Part shown: positions 7,337-15,866 of the stretch, piece after piece
How positions within the stretch are numbered: the stretch's first letter is position 1
Layout of the letters: every line of letters begins with the position of its first letter
Assembly (NCBI GenBank): GCA_900315605.1
Contig: OMZU01000018.1
Location: 1-32,607 of the forward strand
DNA: 32,607 bases
Source: an uncultured Eubacteriales bacterium
GTDB taxonomy: Bacteria; Bacillota; Clostridia; Oscillospirales; Acutalibacteraceae
Direction: 5' to 3'
Made by a program: the position numbers and the translations under genes
The notes under the pieces: generated by a model
What the model was told of the DNA's origin: nothing
Databases searched by the model: none
What the model saw: only the letters and a program-made list of their open reading frames with translations

Positions 7337-8239
7337 ATGAAGAAACGAACGAATATCGCGACCGTCATGTTTATAGCAGGGATCCTGCTTGCTGGCGCGG
7401 CAAACGCTTTTGCAAGACAACTGATCGCCGATTACGGAGCCGATCCGAACACCCCGGCGATCCTGCCGTTCTTTTCGACGGCAATGTTCTGCCTGAATCT
7501 GGCGCTGTACGGTTTTCTGCTCCTGTTCTGGGTGCGGTCGGTACAGCAGCGGCGGCTGCCGGGCAGAGAACGCAGTTATATGATCGCGGCGGCACTGTGC
7601 GCGGTCGCCATGCTCATGCTGCGCAGCATCAAATACCGCATGATCGACGGGATGGCGTTTGAAATGCTGCGATACGCATGGTACCTGTACTATGTGCCTA
7701 TGACGCTGATGCCGGCACTGTTTCTGATGACCTGCATCCGTATTGAGCGCGGCAAAAACAGCCGTTTTGACGAACGGCTGCTCCTGATCCCGACCGGCGT
7801 TATCATCCTGCTCTTTTTGACGAATGATCTGCATTATTTCGCGTTCAGACCCGTCGGGGAACAAAATCAAATGACCGGCGCGAACGGCTCTTATACCAAC
7901 GCGCCGCTGTTCTATATCTACTATGCTTTCTTTGCGGTTTGTATCATTGCCGCGCTTGTCCTGCTGACAAAGGCGAACAGCCGCTCTCATAGTTTTATAA
8001 AGATCGCGCTGCCGTTTATTTTTCTGCTTATCATGGCAGCACTGGTGATGCTTGACAAGGTGCTGAACATCGCAAACAAGCCGTCGATGTTCACAATGCC
8101 CGAGATCATTGCTTTTTGCATGGTCGGCGTGTTCCTCGTTATCAGCCTGGGTCGATCAGGAGGGCGAGACGGTTTCGGTTCGCCCCGGTACGCGCGTACG
8201 GCTCTCCTATATCGACGGCGTCACCAGACCCGAAAATGA
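7337..8239 (+). CDS. Truncated sensor kinase: membrane sensor half only
   Basis: The first ~270 residues form a multi-helix membrane domain with about seven hydrophobic segments, ending in EIIAFCMVGVF. This is typical of the sensor half of histidine kinases paired with LuxR regulators. The expected dimerisation and ATPase domains are missing. After about residue 270 (near 8140) the reading changes to an Arg-rich tail (GRSGGRDGFGSPRYARTALL) that is simply the wrong frame of the following dockerin gene. The start has GGGGAAAG upstream. The protein cannot phosphorylate anything as it stands. The cause is either a deletion or inversion joining two genes, or an assembly join. Confidence 0.65.
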   Translation: MKKRTNIATVMFIAGILLAGAANAFARQLIADYGADPNTPAILPFFSTAMFCLNLALYGFLLLFWVRSVQQRRLPGRERSYMIAAALCAVAMLMLRSIKYRMIDGMAFEMLRYAWYLYYVPMTLMPALFLMTCIRIERGKNSRFDERLLLIPTGVIILLFLTNDLHYFAFRPVGEQNQMTGANGSYTNAPLFYIYYAFFAVCIIAALVLLTKANSRSHSFIKIALPFIFLLIMAALVMLDKVLNIANKPSMFTMPEIIAFCMVGVFLVISLGRSGGRDGFGSPRYARTALLYRRRHQTRK

Positions 8240-9944
8240 ATGGATCGTCTTTGACGAGAGTAAAGGGTTCAGCGCACACAGAAACGACTATTCCGCATAC
8301 AGCGACGACGAGGCGTTCTACTTTATGATGCCGACATCCGACCTGACGATCAAGGCAGGCAGCGTCGAAAAAATCACACAGGTCGCGCTGACCAACGTCA
8401 GGTATCCCAACTCGGGCTATTTTGCCGGAGCTTGCAGAACGGTCAGCTTGCCGGAAGACGCGCCGTATACCTTCGCGCGCTTTGTCTGGACAGACAGCGA
8501 GACAGGTGAGGAGCTCTCCGACGGAACCCCCTTTGTCTACGGCAGAGGTTACACGGGACATATTTATCTGAAGCCCAAAAAAGGATATTACTTTGACCGA
8601 AACGACCTGCCGGAGGATGTGACCATCAACGGCAGCACCGCTCCGGTGCATGACAAAAGCTGCGTCGTTGAGAATTCCGGGCTGTACCGTTTGCAGACCG
8701 GCAAGGTCGTCACCGATCCCGGAACGATCAAGAACGCTTCCTTCACGGTGCCGATCCCCGGCGACGGTGCTTACGCGCTGCGTTATCCCAAATTCATCTC
8801 GGCAGACGGCGATCCGGATATCTATGCGACTACACGCTGGCTGTCGTATGAGGGCGGCGAATACAGCGATTTCACAGGGACGTTCACAGAAGGTCAGTCG
8901 CTCTTCCTGCTGCTCTCCTTCCACTGTACGGATCACGATCGCCATTTCTATAAAGACGGCTCTCACTGGCTGGCGACAAATATCTACATCAACGGCGACC
9001 GTGTCGATGTAAATGTTTACGATGACGATATCTATCTTCAGTATCCCGTGAAGATCGGTCCCGCCGCCGGTACGCTCAGCCTGTCCGAATCAATGATCGA
9101 CACCCTCGATCCCGCGAAACCGGATCCTTTCATCCACCTTGACGCTAATCTTTCCACGAACGATCCCTCTTATGAGCCCGAGCTGATCTGGCGCAGCTCC
9201 GATCCCGACATTGCGACGGTAGAGCTGTGGGAAGGCAACGATCGCGCGGCGATCGTCACCGCGGTCGAATACGGCGAGACGTTTTCCCTCACGGCGCAGA
9301 TCATGCCGCTTGACTCCGAGAACAAGGCGTTTACCTGGTCGACAAACGACAGGATGGTAGTGACGGTTGACAGCAACGGCGTCGTCACGGCTGTCGGGGC
9401 GGGTATCGCGTACGTTACCGCTTGCACCGAAGACGGACGCCATATAGCGTCCTGTCGCGTTGACGTCAGTTGCTCTCACATCGAAGGCGATCCGGCGCGG
9501 GAAAATGAGATCGACGTCGGCTGCGTCACGGACGGCTCCTACGACGAGGTCATTCGCTGCGCTCTATGCGGCGAGGAATTAAGCAGAGAACATAAAACCG
9601 TTCCGGCGACCGGTCATCAGTTCGGCGAATGGGTCATCACCCTTGAACCCACAGCCACCACTCCGGGTGAAAAGGAGCGCATCTGCTCTGTGTGCGGTCA
9701 TAAAGAAACTCAGGCGATTGAAGCGACTCAACCGCATGTACTCGGCGACGTTGACGGCGACGGCATTGTGACGATCCACGACGCGACCGCGATCCAGAAC
9801 CACCTGGCAGATATTCCCGCTGCTTATAATGAAAAAGCTGCCGATACAGACGAGGACGGTTATGTGACAATAAATGACGCAACTTATATTCAGTTGTGGC
9901 TTGCAGATCTGCTGTCCGGCGATAATATCGGAAAAGTAATTTAA
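8109..9944 (+). CDS. 5'-truncated secreted protein with Ig-like (BIG2) regions and dockerin
   Basis: The open frame begins at a TTG in the wrong frame of the kinase gene. Recognisable protein starts near 8148 (WVDQEGETVSVRPG), so the signal peptide and N-terminus are lost. The order is: beta-rich region; BIG2-like Ig modules at about residues 330-470 (TFSWSTND-type, seen as FTWSTND, and VVTAVGAGIAYVTA); a Cys-rich zinc-ribbon-like part with two CxxC pairs (CALCGEE, CSVCGHK); and a type I dockerin (GDVDGDGIVTIHDATAIQ and ADTDEDGYVTINDATYIQ). Dockerins anchor secreted proteins to cohesin scaffolds in cellulosome-type or amylosome-type complexes. Without a signal peptide and a proper start it is probably a pseudogene. 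A terminator follows directly. Confidence 0.6.
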   Translation: MLFAWSACSSLSAWVDQEGETVSVRPGTRVRLSYIDGVTRPENEWIVFDESKGFSAHRNDYSAYSDDEAFYFMMPTSDLTIKAGSVEKITQVALTNVRYPNSGYFAGACRTVSLPEDAPYTFARFVWTDSETGEELSDGTPFVYGRGYTGHIYLKPKKGYYFDRNDLPEDVTINGSTAPVHDKSCVVENSGLYRLQTGKVVTDPGTIKNASFTVPIPGDGAYALRYPKFISADGDPDIYATTRWLSYEGGEYSDFTGTFTEGQSLFLLLSFHCTDHDRHFYKDGSHWLATNIYINGDRVDVNVYDDDIYLQYPVKIGPAAGTLSLSESMIDTLDPAKPDPFIHLDANLSTNDPSYEPELIWRSSDPDIATVELWEGNDRAAIVTAVEYGETFSLTAQIMPLDSENKAFTWSTNDRMVVTVDSNGVVTAVGAGIAYVTACTEDGRHIASCRVDVSCSHIEGDPARENEIDVGCVTDGSYDEVIRCALCGEELSREHKTVPATGHQFGEWVITLEPTATTPGEKERICSVCGHKETQAIEATQPHVLGDVDGDGIVTIHDATAIQNHLADIPAAYNEKAADTDEDGYVTINDATYIQLWLADLLSGDNIGKVI

Positions 9945-9956
9945 GGTAACACCAAC

Positions 9957-9995
9957 AAGGCTGTCGCAAATCGAAAGATTTTGCGGCAGCCTTTG
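9957..9995 (+). terminator. Rho-independent terminator after the dockerin gene
   Basis: AAGGCTG-T-CGCAAA pairs with TTTGCG-G-CAGCCTT around a GAAA-containing loop. T-rich sequence follows. It lies 13 bases after the dockerin stop codon. Confidence 0.75.
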
Positions 9996-10121
9996 GTTTT
10001 GAATGTATTATTGAATTTTAAGCTTGCAACAATGCGCAGCAAACCTTAGGGTGGAGTTTTCCATCCTATTTTTGCATAAATGTTAAAAGATTTATGACTT
10101 TTACGCAGCCTCCTTTTTAAA

Positions 10122-10553
10122 TCAATCTACTCCTAAACGATTGTTGAAGGTTCTGTTCCGGAGTTTTTTGATGTTAAACGCAAATGCGAGCAGGAAAAAC
10201 TGTGTTATCCCGTTCTCTTCAAGGTAAGTGTAGTTTTCTTCACTTGCGTATCTCGCGTCGGCGGTAATATTTTCATACTTTCTGCCTGTATCTTTTGCCA
10301 GACTTTCTAAAAAAGGAATCAGCGTGGTTGTATCTGTTGGATTCGGGAACAATCCTAATCCGACGATGTACTCACTTTCAACACCAATCTGCACATTGTA
10401 TGCCGGTTTGAGCTGACCGTTTTTCATATGGTCTTCTTTCATCCGCATAAATGTTGCGTCCGGGTCAGTTTTGGAACAACTTTGTATAATTAACCTGCTT
10501 TCTGTGTGGTTTTTCAGCAATTTAATTATACAGTAAAAGCACTGACCGGGCAA
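10122..10553 (-). pseudogene. IS1182-family transposase remnant
   Basis: Residues from about 27 (near 10475) read SKTDPDATFMRMKEDHMKNG and AYNVQIGVESEYIVGLGLFP, the central DDE transposase region of IS1182-like elements. A piece ending YLEENG then jumps directly to FFLLAFAFNIKKLRNR, which is normally the C-terminal end about 180 residues further on. The N-terminal half is gone, and the first 26 residues are unrelated sequence. The element is therefore 5'-truncated and internally deleted in frame. It cannot transpose. Confidence 0.75.
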
Positions 10554-10576
10554 CCCTTTCGGGCTACCCGGTCTTT
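10544..10576. terminator. Hairpin at the edge of the IS remnant
   Basis: GACCGGGCAACCC and GGGCTACCCGGTC form a GC-rich hairpin with two mismatches and a TTTC loop, followed by TTTTACTTTTT on the plus strand. It may be a terminator displaced by the IS events. Confidence 0.5.
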
Positions 10577-10721
10577 TACTTTTTGTTAGATCTTAGTGCG
10601 ACAGCCCCGGTGCAAAAATTTAAAATCCGTTCAAAAAATGCAAGGGTCAATCCAAGCCGCAGTCGCGCTTCCCATTGCCGGATTTTTGCTCACCTCAAAT
10701 CAAGCGGCGTTGCCCAAAGGA

Positions 10722-11210
10722 TCATTGCTTTTCAAAAACCATTTCGCTTTCTTCGTCAACAACGGTGATCCTGTTTCCGTCAACCGTGAACGAAAGCTCG
10801 CCGTCAGCGTCAACCAGCTTGCCGTCCTTAACGGAGTATTTAGCCCCCATAAAGTCCGCCTTGTCGCCGTCGAACACAAGGTCGGTGGGCAAGCCCATGC
10901 TTTTAAGGCGTTCGATCTGTTCGGTAGCGTCCTTGCCGTCGCTCTTCATTTCGACGAACACATAGGTTCCGTCAAGACCGGAGGTCTCGGATTTTTCGGC
11001 ATTGCTGCCCTCGGAGCTGTTTGCAGAGCTGCTTTCCGCAGAAGCGTCGGCGGTGGTGGCAGCATTGCCCTCGGCAACGGTTGTAACAATGCCTTCGGCA
11101 GCCGAGCCGCCGTTATCGCCTTCCGGGCTGCTGCCGCAGGCAGCGAGGGACGAAGTGAGCATAATTGCCGCCGCAGCAAGAGCGGCAACAGAGAATAATT
11201 TCTTTTTCAT
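10722..11210 (-). CDS. Small secreted lipoprotein of unknown function
   Basis: A 162-residue protein with a lipoprotein signal (KKKLFSVAALAAAAIML then SSLAAC), where the Cys is the lipidation site at about residue 24. A low-complexity Ser/Ala/Glu linker of about 50 residues follows. The C-terminal domain of about 85 residues (LDGTYVFVEMKSDGKDATEQ and on to FTVDGNRITVVDEE) looks like the short beta-sheet lipoprotein domains common in Clostridia. I cannot assign a ligand. The ATG at 11210 is chosen because AAGGTGA lies just upstream. The gene is monocistronic, with its own promoter and the BspA terminator upstream. Confidence 0.75.
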   Translation of the reverse strand: MKKKLFSVAALAAAAIMLTSSLAACGSSPEGDNGGSAAEGIVTTVAEGNAATTADASAESSSANSSEGSNAEKSETSGLDGTYVFVEMKSDGKDATEQIERLKSMGLPTDLVFDGDKADFMGAKYSVKDGKLVDADGELSFTVDGNRITVVDEESEMVFEKQ

Positions 11211-11258
11211 AATAAAATCACCTTTATTCAAAATAATAAACAAATACTTGTTATAGCT

Positions 11259-11288
11259 ATGATATCATCTTCACCCCGAAAATGTCAA
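11259..11288 (-). promoter_or_regulatory. Promoter of the lipoprotein gene
   Basis: On the minus strand, TTGACA (11283-11288) and TATCAT (11259-11264) are separated by 18 bases. The leader to the ATG at 11210 is about 43 bases. Confidence 0.55.
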
Positions 11289-11313
11289 GAAAATACGAAA
11301 ACAAAACCACAAA

Positions 11314-11362
11314 ACGGCAACGCCGCAAAATTCAAAAGCCATCGAAATTGCGACGTTGCCGT
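11314..11362 (-). terminator. Terminator of the sigma-anti-sigma-BspA operon
   Basis: ACGGCAACG-C-CGCAA and TTGCG-A-CGTTGCCGT form a long stem around a ~20-base loop. On the minus strand T-rich sequence follows. It lies about 40 bases after the stop of the BspA-like gene. Confidence 0.7.
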
Positions 11363-11402
11363 GGAGTGATTATTATTTAGTTTTAAAAGAATCGCGATTT
11401 GC

Positions 11403-14400
11403 TTAGCCTGTTAATCCGGCTAAATTTTTTTGTAATTGTGTAGCGTCGTTAATATCAAAAGCACCGTTACCGTTCACATCGGCAAAAGCAAGCTGATTAT
11501 CTCTTATTGGTTCAAGCTCAGCAAGATGATACTGAATTGCGGTAACGTCATTAATATCTACAACACCATTACCATTAACATCACCCATCGGCGATAGCTT
11601 TTTATCATAATCTCCATCTTCGTTTGAATTAACCATAACAGCTATATTGTTTTCGTCTTTTTTAATAATTGCAGAACTGCTTTGTGTATTGTACGCTACG
11701 GTTATTTTTCCACTATTTTTTTTGGCTGTTATAGTAATATAACCAAGGCTATCTTCGGAACTATCAGTTTCTAACAAGTAATCACCATTTTCTTGTTTGG
11801 ACAAAGTTACATTGTTAGTATTACTTCCGGAAACAGTAATAGAATACCAATCAGATTCATCTTTTGAATTATTTGTCATCATGGTTATCGAATATGTAGC
11901 ATTTGAACCTTCAATATTTATATAGCCCTCAGGCTTTACCAGTGTAGAAGTTCCCTTTTCTACTTTTGCATAATATGATATATTCTCATAATCCACCATC
12001 ATAGAATAATCAGATGGTGTTGTATATGAAAAAGAACACTCTTTTGTATTATCAAATGCATATAATTTTCTGTCGTCAAGTTGATCTGAAATTGGGTAAT
12101 CTGTTATACCTTCGCCTACGGTTAGATTTTCTATATCATTGAAAATCGTTAATCCCGCAATATAGTAGTCTTTAGATACTTCAGGGTAGAATTCCGGATC
12201 CGTCAAAGAATTATATTTGATTAGCAATTTAATTTGTCCCGGATCTGATTCGTTGCCATTATAATAGCATTTTCCATTATTATCATTCTGATATGGACAA
12301 ATCCAGCGATCATAATCTTCATTATCTTCATCATCTTTATAATGATAATAGATGCAAGCATTATCATACAAGCCATTTTGTGATAATTTATTTGGGTCTG
12401 CAATCAGAATTCTATGCTCATATGTTTTGCCGTTATATTCATACTCTCCACTTTCTATCCCATAACCTAAAACAGTATGATGTTTTATATTATTATTTGG
12501 ATTTTTATATGCATACTCGATCAGAATAACACTGTGATTTTTTTTAGCTTCTTCTTCGTTTTCAACTGTTTTCAATTCTTCTTCGATTTTTTTTATAAAA
12601 TTCTTCTGAGTAATAGAGGTTGTGCCGGAATTCTGAGAACCTTCGTCTGTTGTCGATGAAGAATTTTCGGTTGATAATGCTATCGATCTACGTGCTGTTG
12701 CGTAATATCCACAGTTTTGTAATTCACTTAAAACGCTTATTAAGGTTATAAGCTTGTTTTTGTCAGTAGGCAAAGCGTTACTAATATTTCCTACGCCGTA
12801 ATCTGACAAACTTAATAATCCTTGTTTAACCAAAATCTCAGCAACTGTCATACCAAAACAAGAACCCGGCCAGAATGTCCAATCATTTTTTGAGATATTA
12901 TTAAGTTTCGTTTCCAATGTATTCAAGTCATTGATATTTTCGATATGAAAGATTTCTGCTAATTTTTTAACTGTGTCCTTATCAATAGATGCGCCTTTAA
13001 CACTATCCTTTGTATTATTAAAACCCCAGTTATCTGTTCCCCAGGAAAATGTATAATCATATATATCGGATTCTTTAAAGGTGAATTCTTGTTCTGAATT
13101 GGCATATTTTTCAGCTGCGCTGTTTTTTGTCCCTTGAATTTCAATTCCGTTATTATCATTATCCTGGAATTTTAAAATTCCAAATTCCATTTCATCAAAA
13201 TTCAGAAAATCATTAATTGTTCCATTGTCTAAATAATAACCAAATGCTTTTTCTCCAATTGATTTCACACTTGGAGGGATGGTAACACTTTTTAATGAAT
13301 TGCAATTTGCAAAAGCATAGCTGCCGATTTTTGTAACGGTGTTTGGGATTATAATGCTTTCAATATTACAACCAAAAAATGCGCCCTGCGTAATGCTTTT
13401 CGTACCGGATTTAAGTGTTATAACATCTGGCTCCGGTGTAGTCGATCCAACCTTATAATCGTAAGCAGCACTACCGGCATAAACAACACCGTCAGATTGC
13501 TCTTTATACCATTTTGTGTTTACAAATGCTACGAAACCAATGTTAATAACGCTGTCAGGAATATCTATTGTTTCCAAATTCACGCAACAGCAAAACGCAA
13601 GATCACCAATTCTTATCACACTACTAGGTATTACAATGCTTGTCAATCCCGAACATCCCCAAAATGCTTCCTTACCAATAACTTCTACACCTTCGGGTAT
13701 TATTATTTCTGTCAGATTAGTAAAACCATAAAACGCTTCTTCTGCAATACCTACAGTTCCTTCCTTGAGTGTTAGAGAGGTATTTTCCGGCATTGTTCCT
13801 TTATATCCGTAAGCGACCTTACCGGCATATACAATGCCGTCAGGCTGAGAATCATACCAAGTTGTGTTATCGAATGCCCAGCAATCAATACTTGTTACAC
13901 TATCGGGTATGGTTATGCTGGTTAGGCTTGTGCATTCGGAAAACGCCCCACAACCGATGCTTATCACGCTATCGGGTATGGTTATGCTTGTTAGGCTTGT
14001 GCATTCGGAAAACGCCCCACAACCAATGCTTATCACGCTATCGGGTATGGTTATGCTCGTTAAGTTTTCGCATCTGTTAAACGCATATTTGCCAATAAAT
14101 TCTACGCTGTTTGGTATTACAGTGTTCGCACAACCCTGAATCAGTGTTTCTTTTCCGGTTTCAATAATAGCATTACAATTATTTCGGCTGTCATATATAG
14201 CATTTCTCTCATCAACTGTTATGCCGGTTAAGCTTGTGCACCATTGAAACGGACAATCACCAATGCTTATCACGCTTTCGGGTATGGTTATGCTTGTTAG
14301 GCTTGTGCAGTTGAAAAACGCGAAATCACCAATACTTATCACGCTTTCGGGTATGGTTATGCTTGTTAGGCTTGTGCATTCGTAAAACGCCCACCTACCT

Positions 14401-15803
14401 ATGCTGGTCACGCTTTCAGGTATTGTTATGCTCTTTAGGCTTGTGCATGTGGAAAACGCATAGCTTCCAATGCTCCTAACACTATTGGGTATGGTTATGT
14501 TCGTCAGGATGGTTTGTTCAAACGCAGACTCGTTAATTCTTTTCACGCTGTCGGGAATTACAGTATTACTACACCCCTGAATCAGGCAGTTGCTTTCTGT
14601 TTCGATAATAGCATTGCAATTATTTCTGCTGTCGTATTTCATGTTATTTTCATCTACGATTATACTTGATAATTTATTGCAACCTCTAAAGGCACCCACT
14701 CCAATGCTTGTTACACTGTCGGGAATTGTTATACTTGTTAAACCAGTGCCACTAAACGCATCACCTTCAATGTTTGTCACACTATCGGGGATTATTATGC
14801 TTGTTAAACCAGTGCCACAAAACACACCGTATTCGATGTTTGTCACACTATCAGGGAGTATTATGCTTGTTAAACCAGTGCCACTAAACGCACATAATCC
14901 GATACTTGTTACGCTTTCCGGTATGCTGACGCTTGTAATTGTTCTGCATTCGTAAAACGCATCACTACCGATTTTTGTTACTCCGTCTTCAATAATTACT
15001 TCGTTAATATTATATTCTCTCCACAGATTTATACTAAATGCATTATCTTCAATAACTCCGTTTCCACTGATTATAAGAGTGCCATCGTCGTCAATCGTCC
15101 ATGTGCAGTCGCCTGTTGTTCCGCTGGCGATTATTTCTTTCAAAGCTACAAACGGATTATTATTTATATTTGCATAGGTTTCTGCATAAGTGCTCGGATT
15201 ACCATAGATCGTCAAATTTGAACATCCATCAAACACCATATTCCCAATTTCAGTTACGCTTTCGGGTATGGTTATACTTTCCAGCTTTGTGCAGCCTTTA
15301 AAAGCGCAATAGTCGATATTTGTTATGGTGTCAGGTAAATCTATGCTCTCAACTATTTTACAATCATAAAACACACCTTCTTCAATGCTTGTTATCCCGT
15401 CCGGAACGATTATATCCTTAAGATTTGTGCAACTCAAAAAAGCAAATTTCCCGATGCTTTTAACACTGTTAGGTATGGTTATGTTTGTCATTTTTGAATT
15501 GGAAAAAGCATGATTGCCTATGCTTGTCACACCGTATTCAATAACAACCTTGTTAAATTCATAATTGCTCCAGGGTGCCGGATATCTTGGAATATAAGAA
15601 TCCATGGCTCCGTTGCCGCTGATGGTCAGAGTACCGTTTTCATTAAGCTCCCACGTACAGTCGCCTGTTGTTCCGCTTACCGCGCTGACTGAATCATCTG
15701 TAACCTCTGCAGCCGAAACTGTAAACGGAATTGCTGAGAATGTTGTTATAATAATTAATAATGTCAATAAAATCGCCGTTGTTTTTTTAAAAAGCTTTTT
15801 CAT
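11403..15803 (-). CDS. BspA-like leucine-rich repeat protein with papain-like domain and dockerin
   Basis: A 1466-residue secreted protein. A signal peptide ends at VSAAE (about residue 32). Two SGTTGDCTW...LTISGNGxM modules (near 15655 and 15110) introduce LRR_5/BspA-type repeats of 23 residues (TSITIPDSVTSIGxxAFxxC) up to about residue 900. Residues ~960-1200 form a different domain with Cys in PGSCFGMTVAEIL (about 981), His in KHHTVLGYGIE (about 1108) and Asp/Asn in ILIADPN (about 1133). This is the Cys-His-Asp layout of papain-like enzymes. A beta region follows, then a dockerin (GDVNGNGVVDINDVTAIQ and ADVNGNGAFDINDATQLQ) at the end. The ATG at 15803 has AAAGGTGGA upstream. It lies 63 bases after the anti-sigma stop, likely in the same operon. 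The likely role is a scaffold-bound adhesin or enzyme. Confidence 0.85.
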   Translation of the reverse strand: MKKLFKKTTAILLTLLIIITTFSAIPFTVSAAEVTDDSVSAVSGTTGDCTWELNENGTLTISGNGAMDSYIPRYPAPWSNYEFNKVVIEYGVTSIGNHAFSNSKMTNITIPNSVKSIGKFAFLSCTNLKDIIVPDGITSIEEGVFYDCKIVESIDLPDTITNIDYCAFKGCTKLESITIPESVTEIGNMVFDGCSNLTIYGNPSTYAETYANINNNPFVALKEIIASGTTGDCTWTIDDDGTLIISGNGVIEDNAFSINLWREYNINEVIIEDGVTKIGSDAFYECRTITSVSIPESVTSIGLCAFSGTGLTSIILPDSVTNIEYGVFCGTGLTSIIIPDSVTNIEGDAFSGTGLTSITIPDSVTSIGVGAFRGCNKLSSIIVDENNMKYDSRNNCNAIIETESNCLIQGCSNTVIPDSVKRINESAFEQTILTNITIPNSVRSIGSYAFSTCTSLKSITIPESVTSIGRWAFYECTSLTSITIPESVISIGDFAFFNCTSLTSITIPESVISIGDCPFQWCTSLTGITVDERNAIYDSRNNCNAIIETGKETLIQGCANTVIPNSVEFIGKYAFNRCENLTSITIPDSVISIGCGAFSECTSLTSITIPDSVISIGCGAFSECTSLTSITIPDSVTSIDCWAFDNTTWYDSQPDGIVYAGKVAYGYKGTMPENTSLTLKEGTVGIAEEAFYGFTNLTEIIIPEGVEVIGKEAFWGCSGLTSIVIPSSVIRIGDLAFCCCVNLETIDIPDSVINIGFVAFVNTKWYKEQSDGVVYAGSAAYDYKVGSTTPEPDVITLKSGTKSITQGAFFGCNIESIIIPNTVTKIGSYAFANCNSLKSVTIPPSVKSIGEKAFGYYLDNGTINDFLNFDEMEFGILKFQDNDNNGIEIQGTKNSAAEKYANSEQEFTFKESDIYDYTFSWGTDNWGFNNTKDSVKGASIDKDTVKKLAEIFHIENINDLNTLETKLNNISKNDWTFWPGSCFGMTVAEILVKQGLLSLSDYGVGNISNALPTDKNKLITLISVLSELQNCGYYATARRSIALSTENSSSTTDEGSQNSGTTSITQKNFIKKIEEELKTVENEEEAKKNHSVILIEYAYKNPNNNIKHHTVLGYGIESGEYEYNGKTYEHRILIADPNKLSQNGLYDNACIYYHYKDDEDNEDYDRWICPYQNDNNGKCYYNGNESDPGQIKLLIKYNSLTDPEFYPEVSKDYYIAGLTIFNDIENLTVGEGITDYPISDQLDDRKLYAFDNTKECSFSYTTPSDYSMMVDYENISYYAKVEKGTSTLVKPEGYINIEGSNATYSITMMTNNSKDESDWYSITVSGSNTNNVTLSKQENGDYLLETDSSEDSLGYITITAKKNSGKITVAYNTQSSSAIIKKDENNIAVMVNSNEDGDYDKKLSPMGDVNGNGVVDINDVTAIQYHLAELEPIRDNQLAFADVNGNGAFDINDATQLQKNLAGLTG
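13921..14058 (-). repeat. Near-identical 69-base tandem repeat inside the LRR region
   Basis: Units 13921-13989 and 13990-14058 differ at about one position. Each encodes one 23-residue leucine-rich repeat (SVISIGCGAFSECTSLTSIT). This marks a very recent in-frame repeat duplication. Confidence 0.85.
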
Positions 15804-15866
15804 AAATAATCCACCTTTATTATCCATAAAAACAAACCGAATCCTCGAAAAAAGCTGCCTTGACGA

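Noticed and set aside
13769-14955. Several plus-strand readings with repeated motifs opposite the LRR gene
   Set aside because: Their periodicity comes from the 69-base leucine-rich repeat units on the other strand.
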